From positions 1,612,001-1,676,000 of the forward strand of contig OY751491.1 of NCBI GenBank assembly GCA_963565915.1: a stretch of DNA of 64,000 bases, written 5' to 3'. Under the pieces are notes generated by a model that made no database searches, was not told the DNA's origin, and worked only from the letters and a program-made list of their open reading frames with translations. This document shows positions 1 through 11,100 of the stretch, in pieces. A program made the translations under genes and the position numbers. Positions within the stretch are counted from its first letter, which is position 1; each line of letters begins with the position of its first letter. This DNA comes from Entoloma clypeatum. Lineage: Eukaryota > Basidiomycota > Agaricomycetes > Agaricales > Entolomataceae.

Positions 1-2340
1 ATCGGCAAGTACATCCTTGTATTCGTCAAATTCTCCACCTCCATCAACCCGCCATTTTTTAGGGGTGGCGGCGAATTGATTCTGGATCATCGCAAGGAAT
101 TGTTTCAGCGCCGTGATGGCGCCTGACTTTTTCCTAAGCAAGACGACCCAGACATGGGAGGAAAAATCATCCAAAAAGGTAAGGAAATATTTGTACTTGT
201 GGTACGATGCCGTGGATATCTGTTTCAAGTCCGAATGGATCAAATCAAAGGGTTTGACAGCCCTTGTCACCGAGTTAGGGTAAGATTGATTCGGCATTTT
301 CCCTTTTAGACACCCCGTGCAGCTTTCCTGTGATTTCTCACGTACTAACGTTTTGGGTACTCCTTTGGTACTGGTGGGAATCTTATTGAGCGCCTGGTCA
401 TTTGGGTGGCCAAGGCGTTTATGCCAGGTTTCGACAGTGATTTCGCTAGAGATCGCATGGATTTGGTCATAGCGTATTTCAGTGTCTAACCAATAAATGG
501 TTTGTCCGAGAATGTGAGGTGAGAACTGTATTTTGTTCTGGCCTTTGGAGATGTTGATTTCTCCACGCATTCCGTCTACTTTGTAACCGTGATTAAGGAA
601 GACACCTAGGGACAATAGGCGTGTGTCCATGTCCGGAATGTAGAATACAGGTCGGAGAAGGTGGGTTTTTATTTCCCCATTTAGGGTATGCCGTACTGGA
701 CCGGCCCCAACTCCGAGAATTTCCAGTTTCTTTCCCTTTTCAGCTGTTTGGACAAATCACTTAGCCTTGAGAGGCCTGTAGTACGCGAAGTCCTTGAACT
801 CATGGGTAAAGTGTAACGAGGCACTGGAGTCTAAGATCCATTGTGCGCGTTCTTTCTCCTTACAGTGTGTGCATGACGCAAAGTGCTTTGTATATTTTTT
901 ATATAGATCGTTGTCAATATGATCCATACATTCTGCACTAGTACTAGCTAATATTTTACACGTCTGTAAGGAGGTGTTATTAGCTTTCCTTAATTGGTCA
1001 GATTCAGGAGAGGAAGGTGACGAACCATCAAGTTCAATCAGCCCATCTTCAAATTGCTCCGGCCCCATCCGTTCCTGGTCGATATCCATCATCTTCAGCG
1101 ATTCTTCTATCGACGGGGCTACGCGACGCTGTTTAGCCGGCCTTTCGTCGATGTCAGAGATGATGGTATCCAAGATACGAAGGTTCGACCCTGAGGGGCG
1201 AGCACCAATGCCGCGCGCGAGTTTGCGAACATGGTCATTCTTTTTCCACACGGACGGCTTTCCAGATGGAAGTCCGGTGTACTGGGAAGGAGGCGGGTTC
1301 ATCCGTTGCAGGAGCGACTGCATTTTTGCGGAATCGGGCTGGGCGGTACTTAACGTTTTCCCGCGGCCAGTGACGGTGGTGAAGGATGGTGCCGGAAGAG
1401 GAGGGAAGTGGATGGCGGGAGCAACGAACTCAACCGTCTCTTCCACCTGGTCGGACGCGTTGTCCGCAGTGTTGGCGCTTTTCTTCTGATTGCGCCAGCG
1501 TCCTTTTCCCTTCTTCTTTTCAGAAGCGGTACTCGGGTCGGTCGAGTTAGGCTGCTCGTCAGCGTCATTGTGCGAGGTACTCGGCTTTTGCTGCTTTTCC
1601 CATTTGGGGTCCTGCCCCTTTCGCTTTGTCCCAGAAATTTTCTTGGCCTGCTCATTGGACGCACGAGTAGACCCGATCGAGTACTTGCGCCGGTATTCAG
1701 AGATGATGCTCTCGGCGACGGCTTTGTAAGTGAAGTCATCGGCGTCGTAGACCTGGAAGAGGGCAGTGGAGAGTGACGACCAGGCGTCGGGGATCGCGTT
1801 GGCCAGGATCATTGCCTGCATCAGATCGGGAACGACGAAGTTCGAATCGGCGAGCCGGGCGAAAAGGGATCCCAGGCGTTCGATTTCGGGCACGGGGTCG
1901 CGTCCAGACAGTTTGTATGTGGCGGCGGCCTTGAAGTCGCCGAAGATGATGGCCGGGGATACCTTGGAATAGGCATCTTTCAACGCTGCCCATGCTTCAA
2001 GGGCCGAGGTGCTGTCCTTGATATGGCGCCTGATCGGCTCGGAGACCTTCAGGCGTATCGCCCCGAGAGCTATGTCGTCATCCCTGATCCAGGCTTTCTC
2101 TTCTTTGCGAAAGCCGGGCTGGTCGACCGTGGTAACCAGCACAGGGGGAGCAGCAGCAGTGGCTCCAGGGGTGGAGACCGTGGTGGTGAAATCGGCGATG
2201 ACAGGGCGGACGATGTCGCCAGAAACAATGCGCCAAACTCCTTGATGGAGGAGGTAGGACTTCATCCTTTCGGCCCAGCTTTGGTAGTCGATACCGTCAA
2301 AGGTGGTGATGGTGTCCATGGCGGAGCGAGAGGTAGACAT
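1..2340 (-). pseudogene. C1 copia Gag-Pol polyprotein with one nonsense codon, truncated by window edge
   Basis: The ATG at 2340 opens a copia-type Gag (N-terminus MSTSRSAMDTITTFDGIDYQ, UBN2/retrotran_gag-like) that runs into a protease region. The frame stops at 757-759 (TGA), just after the protease start. In C2 the same codon is CGA (Arg), so this is a single C-to-T change at a CpG. Beyond the stop the frame stays open to position 1, through the integrase zinc-binding HHCC segment and part of the catalytic core. The protease signature is DSSAS instead of DSGAS, an active-site change in addition to the stop. The copy is therefore probably unable to make functional Pol, although it is otherwise well preserved and young. 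Confidence 0.9.
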
Positions 2341-2703
2341 TGTAGATGAATCTAAAAAGGGTTTCCAATCAGTGATGTGTTATGAATATGATTTGAGAAA
2401 ACAATTGAATGATTCCTTTATGACATATTCCCTTCAGGAATAGCGGTCATGGGAAAACCCTTTATATGTCAGAAACGTATAAGGTGCGATCAACGTTTCC
2501 ACATGGAGTGTACTATGTCAATCCCCTTAGGGACGCCTCATGACAGGTACTTGTCGTAATGACGTTTCCCAGGTTCATATGTGAAGAAGTAAGACTCAGA
2601 ACCTAGATCTCTCGATCGGTTCTTTGCCAACCAGGGTAGAGTGGGCAGGTACTCGCTGTTGCCAGCGTTTCCCAAGTCCCTCTGCTATCCGGGGCCCATA
2701 ACC
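2341..2703 (-). promoter_or_regulatory. C1 leader with hemi-tRNA-iMet-type primer-binding site
   Basis: The leader lies between the LTR and gag. The bases next to the LTR (2691-2703) read GGTTATGGGCCCC on the minus strand. This is complementary to the anticodon arm of initiator tRNA-Met (GGGC-CAT-AACC) rather than to its 3' end, the arrangement known for Drosophila copia and Ty5, which prime with an internal tRNA-iMet fragment. The remaining ~350 nt show no convincing ORF. Confidence 0.75.
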
Positions 2704-3013
2704 TGTTGAAGTTCCACCTGGGCGCTAGCCACAGATGTACTGAGCAACACAGCTACAGTGGAAGTACTCTACGATACCGCTATGGTCACTTACATGGTTT
2801 GGAGGGGGTAAGGCTAGTGAGAGCGGTTGAGGCTGGTGAGAGCGATGGAGCTGGTTAAGAGTCAAGAGACAACTTGTTGATATTGACAGTTTCCTGGTCT
2901 TATATACCGTACTACTGTTTGTACCAACCAAACAAGTATGTAATGAAGATATGTAAAGGTCACGTGATGTAATCTAATCTAATCTAATCTACGTGATGGG
3001 AAAAGTTTCAACA
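2704..3013 (-). repeat. 5' LTR of copia element C1
   Basis: 310 bp bounded by inverted termini TGTTGAA and TTCAACA. The two LTRs of C2 are 311 bp and clearly homologous, with small differences near the 3' end of the LTR. A TATATA-like box lies in the LTR (about 2900-2905 on the plus strand). Confidence 0.93.
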
Positions 3014-5516
3014 GGAGCATGTTGCTTTTGTCGGTTAATCTTGTTGTGTTGACAAGTGTCGCAACCCTTCACGTACTTCTTCACATCATGCAGTATGGTA
3101 GGCCACCAGTAGGTGCGAGTGAGGAGTTCATGTGTCCGGTACTGTCCTGGATGTCCGGCCACTGGTGCATCGTGTGACTCGAACATCAATTCTTGTCGTA
3201 ATTGTGGGTCTGGCGGGACATAGACTCGTTCTCCTGCATAGGTGATCCCATTCTCCTGCTGATACCAATGAGGATTCTTTTTTAGGCCCTGCACTACTTC
3301 TGTCTCCATGCGGTTCGAAGCCTTGATGCGTGCGATCCATGGGTTTTCGATGGTTGTGATGTTTCTAATTTTGATGGAATCAGATGTTTCACCCCCTTCA
3401 AAGAATTGTTCCTCCGTGAACATCTCCATTTGTACCACATCTTCTGATTCCAACCGTTTCAAGAATAGTCCCTCCTTGAGCATTTGGTCACTGTCCTGTG
3501 GTTCGAGTTCCGCTTCATACCAGGGTAAGCGTGACAGGATGTCCACTTTCGCATTGGTCTTGCCGGGCACATGCCGTAATTTGAAGTCATAGTCTTGTAA
3601 CTTCATTTTCCAGCGTCGCTGTTGTTGATTTAGGTCCTGAGGACGACGGAAATATTCCAGGTTCTTGTGATCGGTCAAGATCTCGAAACATTCCCTGGCT
3701 TCAAGCAGATAGTGTCTCCAATCTTTTAATATTTCCACGACTGCCAGGAGTTCCTTGTCGTATATCCCGTAATTCTGTTCGGCCGCGGACATGGTCCGCG
3801 ACAAGAACACGATGGGGTGCCATTTGTCGTCTTGCTTCTGAGAGAGTACTGCTCCAATTGCATAGCCCGATGCATCGGTTTCAACCCTGAACTGTCCCTC
3901 TGGTTTTGGTAATGCCAAGACTGGTGCCGATGTAATTGCCCGTATGAGACCTTCAAAAGCTTGCTGCTCTGTTGGTCCCCAAGTAAATGCTGTACCACCT
4001 GTGAGCACGGTGAGAGGTTTTGCGATGTTTGAGTACCCTTCAATAAAACGTCGATAGAAGTTAGCAAATCCAAGGAACTTCTGAACTTCCTTTTTTGATG
4101 TGGGTGCTCGCCAGTTTCGAATTGTATCCACCTTCTCAGTTTCCATCTCAACACATCCCTCACCAACCACATATCCCAATATAGGACATTTCGTTACTTC
4201 CCATAAACACTTCTTCTCCTTTAGGAACAAATCATTGTCCGATAGGATCTGTAGGATTTCTTCAGTGTTTCGCGCGAGTTCTTCCTGATAACCATGACGT
4301 CATCCATGTAGATCACGCAGATACGTCGGCGGATCTGGTCCCGGAATAGACTAGCCATCATTCGAGAGAACGTTCCCGGGGAGTTGCAAAGACCGAAAAA
4401 CATGACCAATGGTTCGAACAATCCTCGACTGGTGAGGAAGGCAGCTTTCCATTCATCGCCCTTCTTAATCCGGACATTGTTATAGCCCCACATGATGTCC
4501 ATTTTATTGAAGTAGACCGCATCTTTCAGTATGTCCAAGAGATCGGATATTCGTGGGAGTGGGAACTTGTCTTTGACCATGAATTTATTGACCATGCGGT
4601 AATCTTGTACCAATCGTTTGGAGCCATCCTTCTTGTTGATGAAGAAGCAAGGGGAGGCATAAGGGGATTTGGATGGGCGGATCTTTCCTGTTGCTAGACC
4701 CTCATCAATGAATGCGTCCAATTCCTCTTGTTCCTTTTGCGTCATAGGATATGTATTTCCCCCTAGTTCCTTTGGTGCGTCCGGTGTAAGTTCAATACCA
4801 TGGTCCCATTCCCTCTCCTTTGGGATCTTATCAAAGTTCTCTTTTTCGAAGAGATGAGCAAATCGTTCAACATATGAGGGTCGTTTGGTTGTGGGAGGTG
4901 GTGTGGGAGTGACAGCTTCCCAAATAGGGTCTCCAGGCTTCCATTTCTGATCCGACTTTTTGGGTGCATCTTTGTCGCGCACCTCAACCATGCGAACCTG
5001 GCGTTTGCAACCATTAAGGTTAATCCTGAAATCTGAGTGTTTGGTTTGACATGTTGTTGGGCACCGGTTAAATGTTACCGCGCCAGTTGTCCAATTGATT
5101 GTGGGGTTGTGGTGTACCAACCAGTCATGTCCCAAGAGCATGTCCGTTCTCCCAATGTCCAGTACCATTGCTTCCATGGTTTCCTGATGTGCTCCCAAAT
5201 CCAGTTTGACTTTGGCAAGTTGGCTCGCTTTCTGTTGTCGATTTGGTGATCCATCTGCATTTAGAATTGCTATGGGCGGTATTCCTCGCGTGGGGAGGTT
5301 CTGTTCACGTACTATTCTGGGATGGATGCATGTGCATTCACATCTGCTGTCAACCTCAGGTCGGATGACCTTTGGTCCTCGTCGTGTCCTGAGCTGAGCT
5401 AACAGCCTGATTTCTCGTCTTTTCGGAGGTTTATCTCCCTTCACAATCTTAGTCGACGCAGCGGCTCGCTTGGCAGGGATGACATAGGTTCTATTGTCTG
5501 CAGTCATACAAGGCAA
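3014..5516 (-). pseudogene. G1 gypsy Pol (protease, RT, RNase H, integrase N-terminus), frameshifted
   Basis: Two open pieces make up this pol. 5516-4221 encodes the aspartic protease and most of the reverse transcriptase up to YMDD. 4230-3014 encodes the RT thumb, RNase H (TDASG, YDKELLA, LTDHKNLEYF) and the integrase HHCC finger (CDTCQHNK), then runs into the C1 LTR. The break lies right after YMDD, where about 10 bases present in G2 (around 22878-22888) are missing. The protease active site reads VDSRC instead of VDSGC. G5 has both the deletion and the DSR change. This copy cannot make a working protease or RT from one frame. Confidence 0.9.
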
Positions 5517-5557
5517 GCAAGTCCATTTAATAGATAAGGGTCGCGACTTAGCGTCGT

Positions 5558-6423
5558 TTAATCAGACCCTTCAGGAAAATCCTTCTCGTCGGCTTCTAAG
5601 ATTGTGGTTTCATCATTCTCAGCATCTTCCTCGGACACCTTCCTAACCCTTTTGGAGTTCTTCTTCAGCTTGCGGCAGTTGCACGCGATATGGCCTTCTT
5701 GGTCACAGTTGAAACACTTGCAACCATCTTTCTTCTTTGGAGCACTACAGTCTTTAGCCAGATGACCGAACATTGACAGTTGTAGCAACGGGCTACTCCT
5801 GCTTTGTCGATTTCCATGGCTTTGCCCTGACCACCATAAGTGGTACCCGATCTGGTACGCATGTCGCCGCCACCTCGGATGACCAGTGCATGTCCTTCCA
5901 TCTGTCGTCCCTTGTTTCGGATCTCCTTTGCGTAATCGGTGTACGTCTTGCCATCACTAGCCACTTGTTCAGAGATTCTGCAGTTGACGTTCTTCTCTAG
6001 GATGTATTTCCCAGTTTCTTCGCCAAGGTTTGACAGCTTCAAGAGTTCTTTGAATTCATCCAAGAATTCATCAACGGTACATTTCTCTTGTTTCAGGACT
6101 TCAAGTCTGGCTTTGGCAGCGACCGACTTGTTGGCGATGGAGAATCGTGTGGCGATATCATCGGAAAAACCTAGCCAGGTGATGTTTTCGTTGTCAACAG
6201 CAAGAGCGTCTAACTTGTTACTGGCCCAGTGTCTGCCGGACCCTTCCATCATGTGGGATAGTACCGCAAGAATCTTCTGATCGTCTGTGAGGCTCTTTTG
6301 GAACCTGATGTATAGTTTGGTGGCTTTCCACCACTCGTCAAAGGTGTATCTGTCCTTGAACATCCCAGGATCCTTGATGATCTTGGATGTATCCATTGTT
6401 TGTACAGCCAGAGCTTCTGCCAT
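5558..6423 (-). pseudogene. G1 gypsy Gag with zinc knuckles, 1-base deletion
   Basis: The ATG at 6423 begins MAEALAVQTMDTSKIIKD, the same start as Gag of G2, G3 and G5. The capsid-like region holds a conserved segment with DEWWKATKLYIRF and LGFSDDIATRFSI. Two CCHC knuckles follow (CYNC..., CFNCDQEGHIACNC), but one T is missing inside the first knuckle (near 5770), so Gag ends out of frame and the second knuckle lies in another frame (5788-5558). G5 has the same deletion; G2 and G3 do not. Confidence 0.88.
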
Positions 6424-7193
6424 GTTTAGAGTCTGCAGAGGAGAAGAGGAGTCGGGTTGTTGGGATGAAGATGGGGTTCGGGATACAGGTAAGGATTGAA
6501 AATGAGTCCCTGTTCTAGGCGTCTGTTCGATATCTGACTGCGTGGAGTCAAAAGTAAATTCGTCAGGGGACTCGTCGGCGGAATCGGTGGCAAAACATTC
6601 AGAGTATTTCCTCTGTAAATCTCTAAGGAATCTCTGTTCCTGCGCGTCTGTTGGTCGCGAGAAGGGGTCAAGTCTCTCGTTTCGTGCCCAGCGGTTGTAC
6701 TCGGTCTGTTGTTCTTCGGTGGTGAAGTGGGCGTAGATCTTCTGCTTCGAGTAAGACGTGATGATGTGGCTGTGGGACGTCTCGATGTGAGCGTCCTAAT
6801 CAATCTTCTGATAATGGTTGTCTGGACACCGATAAACTCTCTGATCTCTGTGATCCAACCTGTCTGAGGTCCTTCTTGAACGTGAAAGCTTTCGAGTTCG
6901 TTCTGTCGGGCGTTGTAATGCGCGATCTGGTGTTGCCGAGCAAGATGGATGCTCTCTGCTATCTCGCCGTGGGGGCGATGCTCGTCGTTGTCTAGTTCTT
7001 CATCAAGCACCTGCTGTAGGATGCGACGGATCTCCGATTCGATGTACTGCTGGATGAGTGTAAAATCGATACTGTCTCGAGGACTTAGCTCCTCCTGTCG
7101 GGCTTCTGGCGTGCTGAATGGGTTACTGGTGAAGTCTTCAAAGAAGCGTGACATCTTGACTCGTCTGGTAGTTGCTCTCTTCGCTCTGGGCAA
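6424..7193 (-). other. G1 conserved pre-gag open frame
   Basis: This is an open frame upstream of the Gag ATG without stops, equivalent to 19956-20735 in G2. It encodes a charged, helical-looking segment (SRFFEDFTSNPF, then a run with IRRILQQVLDEELDNDEH). Here an ATG occurs before SRFFEDF (ATG TCA CGC) where G2 and G5 have ACG. The ATG could be a derived CpG change or a real start. A change of frame is needed to join this segment to the Gag ATG. Confidence 0.55.
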
Positions 7194-7214
7194 ATCTAAC
7201 GAGATTTAGCAACT

Positions 7215-7616
7215 TGTTATGCTTAACAAACCGTTCCAAGGTTCGGGCAGAGTATGCAGGAAAGTGGAAAGGCGAAGAGCAAAGTGATTGCTAAATCTAA
7301 GGAATCTACTATAGTACAAGAGGTTTATATAGGTACTGACTATAGGCGGTAGCGGATGAGTCAGTACTGCGGAAGGCAGTGTGCATGAGTAAGGCGACTG
7401 CGGAAGGCTATGTACAGTGAGTAAGCTGACTGCGGAAAGCGAGTCAGCGCGGGAGCGAAGTATACTAAAGGGGATGACGAAGTAATGTAATGAGTCAGAC
7501 TGGAAATCAAAGGTTGCGAAAGTAGACATTAGACATAGTAAGCTCGTAAGAGGGCGCCGAGTCGGGCCGATAAGTAAAAGATATGACGTGGTCCTCATAC
7601 CGTAGAGTCCGTAACA
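7215..7616 (-). repeat. 5' LTR of gypsy G1
   Basis: 402 bp, termini TGTTACGGACT and GCATAACA, the same length as the 5' LTR of G5. It contains TATATAAACC about 27 bases before AGATTTAGCAA, which is complementary to the bases just inside the LTR (self-primer site). Confidence 0.93.
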
Positions 7617-7757
7617 CCGATGGCCTGTCGCCGATTTGTGGCTGGTCTTTTGCCAGTTTTTTGCTGTGGTGTCTTTCGCTGGTGAATTATTTGCCGATCT
7701 GTTGTATGTTGTCGCCGGCGACATTTTTTCTTTGCTGGCGATATTATTATTTTGCTG
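7617..7757 (+). repeat. T2: end of an inverted-repeat DNA element, part 1
   Basis: This stretch matches 34718-34858 of element T1 (gatggcctg...gccag, attatttgccgatctgttgtatgttgtc). It is the same subterminal region, cut on the left by G1 and on the right by C2. It continues at 13551 after C2. Confidence 0.8.
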
Positions 7758-8068
7758 TGTTGAAGTTCCACCTGGGCGCTAGCCGCAAGTGTACTGAAGC
7801 AACCGGCTACAGTGGAAGTACTCTACGATACCGTTCTGACCACTTACATAGATTGGAGAGGGTGAGGCTGGTGAGAGCGGTTGAGGCTGGTAAGAGCGAT
7901 GGAGGCGGTTAAGAGTCAAGAGACAACTTGTTGATATTGACAGTTTCCTGGTCTTATATACCGTACTACTGTTTGTACCAACCAAACAAGTATGTAATGA
8001 AGATATGTAAAGGTCACGTGATGTATTCTAATCTAATCTTAATCTACGTGATGGGAAAAGTTTCAACA
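7758..8068 (-). repeat. 3' LTR of C2
   Basis: 311 bp, TGTTGAA...TTCAACA. The adjoining bases 8069-8075 are a run of C on the plus strand, that is a polypurine G run just upstream of the 3' LTR on the element strand. Confidence 0.95.
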
Positions 8069-8143
8069 CCCCCCCATATTTAGTACATACTTCTAAATAC
8101 TTTTTACTTTTTCCCACATATATATATAGGTACTCTGTTTCGC
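8069..8143 (-). promoter_or_regulatory. C2 3' untranslated spacer with polypurine tract
   Basis: 75 bp between the Gag-Pol stop and the 3' LTR. The seven G residues next to the LTR (complement of 8069-8075) are the likely polypurine tract priming plus-strand DNA synthesis. A short TATATATA run lies at about 8120-8128. Confidence 0.75.
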
Positions 8144-11100
8144 CTAGTTTTTTATTAATCCGAAGTACGGGATAAACTTGGAAAAGAGGATTTTTCCCAG
8201 ATTCTTAGTTAAAAGGTCTGCAGGGTTGTTCACTCCTTCAATGAATTCGACCATAATTATCCCTTCGGAGACTTTTTCTCTGACGAAGTGGAATCGCACG
8301 TCAATGTGCTTGGATCGCTTTTCAGTCACAGGGTTGGATGCGATAAAGACGGAGCCGTTGTTATCTCCATAGATCGGTACTGATCCGATCTGCATTCCAA
8401 GTTCGGCAAGCATGCTTCTCAGCCATGTTGCTGCGCGACTGCAATCTGATAGCGCCATATATTCTGCTTCTGTAGAAGAGAGGGCGATGGTTTTTTGCGC
8501 CGATGATACCCATGTTATTGCTCCAGACGCCAGTGATATGAAGAAGCCGGTGGTAGACCTCCTCGTGTTCTCATCTGACGCCCAGTCGGAGTCTGTGAAT
8601 GCATAGATCCCTTTCCCTGAGTCCCCATCATACATTATTGCGTAATTTTTTGTTGCCTTTAAATATCTGCAAATATCCCTAGCCACCTCTAAATGGTGTT
8701 TTGTGGGATTTGCGGAAAATTGGGACATTTTGATTACAGCAAAGCAGATGTCAGGCCTCGTTCCAATCATCAGATATAGGAGTGATCTGATGACGGATTG
8801 GTACTTGGATCGAAGTTCCGCATTGGGTTCATCTTCGGACGCCATGGGTTTGTAGCCCGTAGGGAGTGGGGTATAGGTGGCGTTAGATTCGCTCATCCCC
8901 ATGCGTGCCAGAATTTTCTCAAGGTAAGGTACTTGATCAATGAAGATCCTCTTCCCACGTTGCCTTATTTGGATTGAGAGAAATTCCTTTGGTTCCCCAT
9001 CGGGCACTAGGTGACCTAGGTCCCTGCATTCCCATGTTGTCATGAAGGCCTTCTTCTTTTCTAGCGTATATTCCTGGTTTGTGCCGAGAAAAGCAGAGTC
9101 GTCGACATAGATGATGGCAATTACAATTTCCCCGTTGGTACTTTTGTGAATGAACACTCCCGCATCGGAGTGAAGCCGGACAAAGCCGAGCTTTTTCATG
9201 GAGGAATCAAGTTCCCTCCACCAGGCTAATGCGGCCTGCTTAAGTCCATATAGAGCTTTGAATAGTTGGTACATGAGGTGTTCTTTCCCTTTTACTATGT
9301 AGCCCTCAGGCTGTCGCATGTAAATGACTTCACGGAGCGTTCCATAGAGGAAGGCTGATGAGACGTCCAAAAGTGTCATGAACCATCCTTCAAGGGCTGT
9401 CAATGCCAGTATCAGTCGGACGGTTTCATATCTTACGACTGGTGAGAAGATCTGATCAAAGTCGATCCCTTCTACCTGTGAAAAGCCTTTTGCGACAAGG
9501 CGTGCTTTCAGACGCCCGTCGGACTTTTCGTTATAGACCCATTTGTTCCTTAGAGCTTTCCTCCCTGCAGGCAGGGGTACTAGCTCCGTGATCACCCCGC
9601 GGCGTTTGAGCATGTCTAGCTCTTTACGTTCAGCCGCATACCAGTCTTCTTTATTTGGAAGAGGGTATATGTCTTTATGGGACATTTCAACGATGCCAAC
9701 TTGGACTGATATTGCTTCCATCAGGAGGTCATTCATCCATGCCGTTTGACCGCCCAATCTCCGTCTTCGATCTAATTTTTCAAGATCAGATGCTGGAGTG
9801 TCTTCCCCATAGATGCTTCCTGGCATCTTCCGAACTCGTCGTTCCCTGATCGGTCGATCTGGTACTTGCTCGGGTTCCGGAGTGGGTACTCGCGGTTCGT
9901 CATCAGGCTCACTGGCAGGCAATTCGTTGTCTGATTCAGGTTGATCCTGTTCAATGGGAACTGGGTCATGAGGTGTTTCGTTGTGACTATCGTCGTCATT
10001 GCTGCCGGGAATGAGATCCTCAAACTCATCAGCCGGCTCTGGGTTTTCCATTTCTGGGTGGTTTTCTGGCAACGGGTCGATGTGGCATCTAGGGTACTTG
10101 CTTTCATCAAAGATAGCTTTCCCGCCCATGAAAATCATGTTAGTCTCAGGATCCATGAAGCGGTATCCTTTGACCCCTGGTTTCGATCCGAGATAAATCA
10201 TCAATGGGGATCTTGATTCCAGGGAGTTCCTATGTTTCTCCTTTGGGATATATACATATGCCTGACATCCAAATACTCTGACGCTGGACATGTCGGGGAT
10301 CTCATTGGTCACCCTGAAGTAGGGGGTTTTCCATTCAAGACGCTGCATGGGGGTTCTGTTGTAGAGAAATGCTGCGTGTTCCAAACAGAATTCCCACCAC
10401 ATGGGCGGTAAGCATGCATCGAAGCGCAATGCCTGAGATTTTTCCCATAGTGTTTGATTGATCCTTTCTGCTCTACCATTCTGCTGGTGCTGATATGGGA
10501 GCGTGACGTCGATTAGAATTCCATGATCGGCAAGTACATCCTTGTATTCGTCAAATTCTCCACCTCCATCAACCCGCCATTTTTTAGGGGTGGCGGCGAA
10601 TTGATTCTGGATCATCGCAAGGAATTGTTTCAGCGCCGTGATGGCGCCTGACTTTTTCCTAAGCAAGACGACCCAGACATGGGAGGAAAAATCATCCAAA
10701 AAGGTAAGGAAATATTTGTACTTGTGGTACGATGCCGTGGATATCTGTTTCAAGTCCGAATGGATCAAATCAAAGGGTTTGACAGCCCTTGTCACCGAGT
10801 TAGGGTAAGATTGATTCGGCATTTTCCCTTTTAGACACCCCGTGCAGCTTTCCTGTGATTTCTCACGTACTAACGTTTTGGGTACTCCTTTGGTACTGGT
10901 GGGAATCTTATTGAGCGCCTGGTCATTTGGGTGGCCAAGGCGTTTATGCCAGGTTTCGACAGTGATTTCGCTAGAGATCGCATGGATTTGGTCATAGCGT
11001 ATTTCAGTGTCTAACCAATAAATGGTTTGTCCGAGAATGTGAGGTGAGAACTGTATTTTGTTCTGGCCTTTGGAGATGTTGATTTCTCCACGCATTCCGT

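Larger units (their letters stand above)
1..3013 (-). mobile_element. Ty1/copia LTR retrotransposon C1, 5' portion (runs off window start)
   Basis: The 5' LTR (2704-3013), leader, gag, protease and part of the integrase of a copia element lie here on the minus strand; reverse transcriptase and the 3' LTR would be left of the window. Positions 1-756 are almost identical to the matching part of the complete element C2 (10525-11280). C1 was inserted into gypsy copy G1: G1 pol is cut exactly at the LTR end, 3013/3014. The expected 5-bp target duplication GGAGC (3014-3018) cannot be checked, because the other side is outside the window. Confidence 0.93.
3014..7616 (-). mobile_element. Chromodomain Ty3/gypsy element G1, 5' half
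   Basis: Minus-strand gypsy copy with 5' LTR (7215-7616), leader, gag, and pol up to the integrase zinc finger, cut at 3014 by C1. The rest should lie left of the window. It was inserted in an inverted-repeat DNA element (T2, from 7617). It shares a 1-base gag deletion and a 10-base RT deletion with G5, but its flanks differ from G5's, so the two are separate insertions from one defective lineage. Confidence 0.92.

Noticed and set aside
1..3013. C1 and C2 as two ends of one element or a segmental duplication
   Set aside because: Each has its own 5' LTR, leader and gag with clear differences, and they sit in different targets (G1 and T2).
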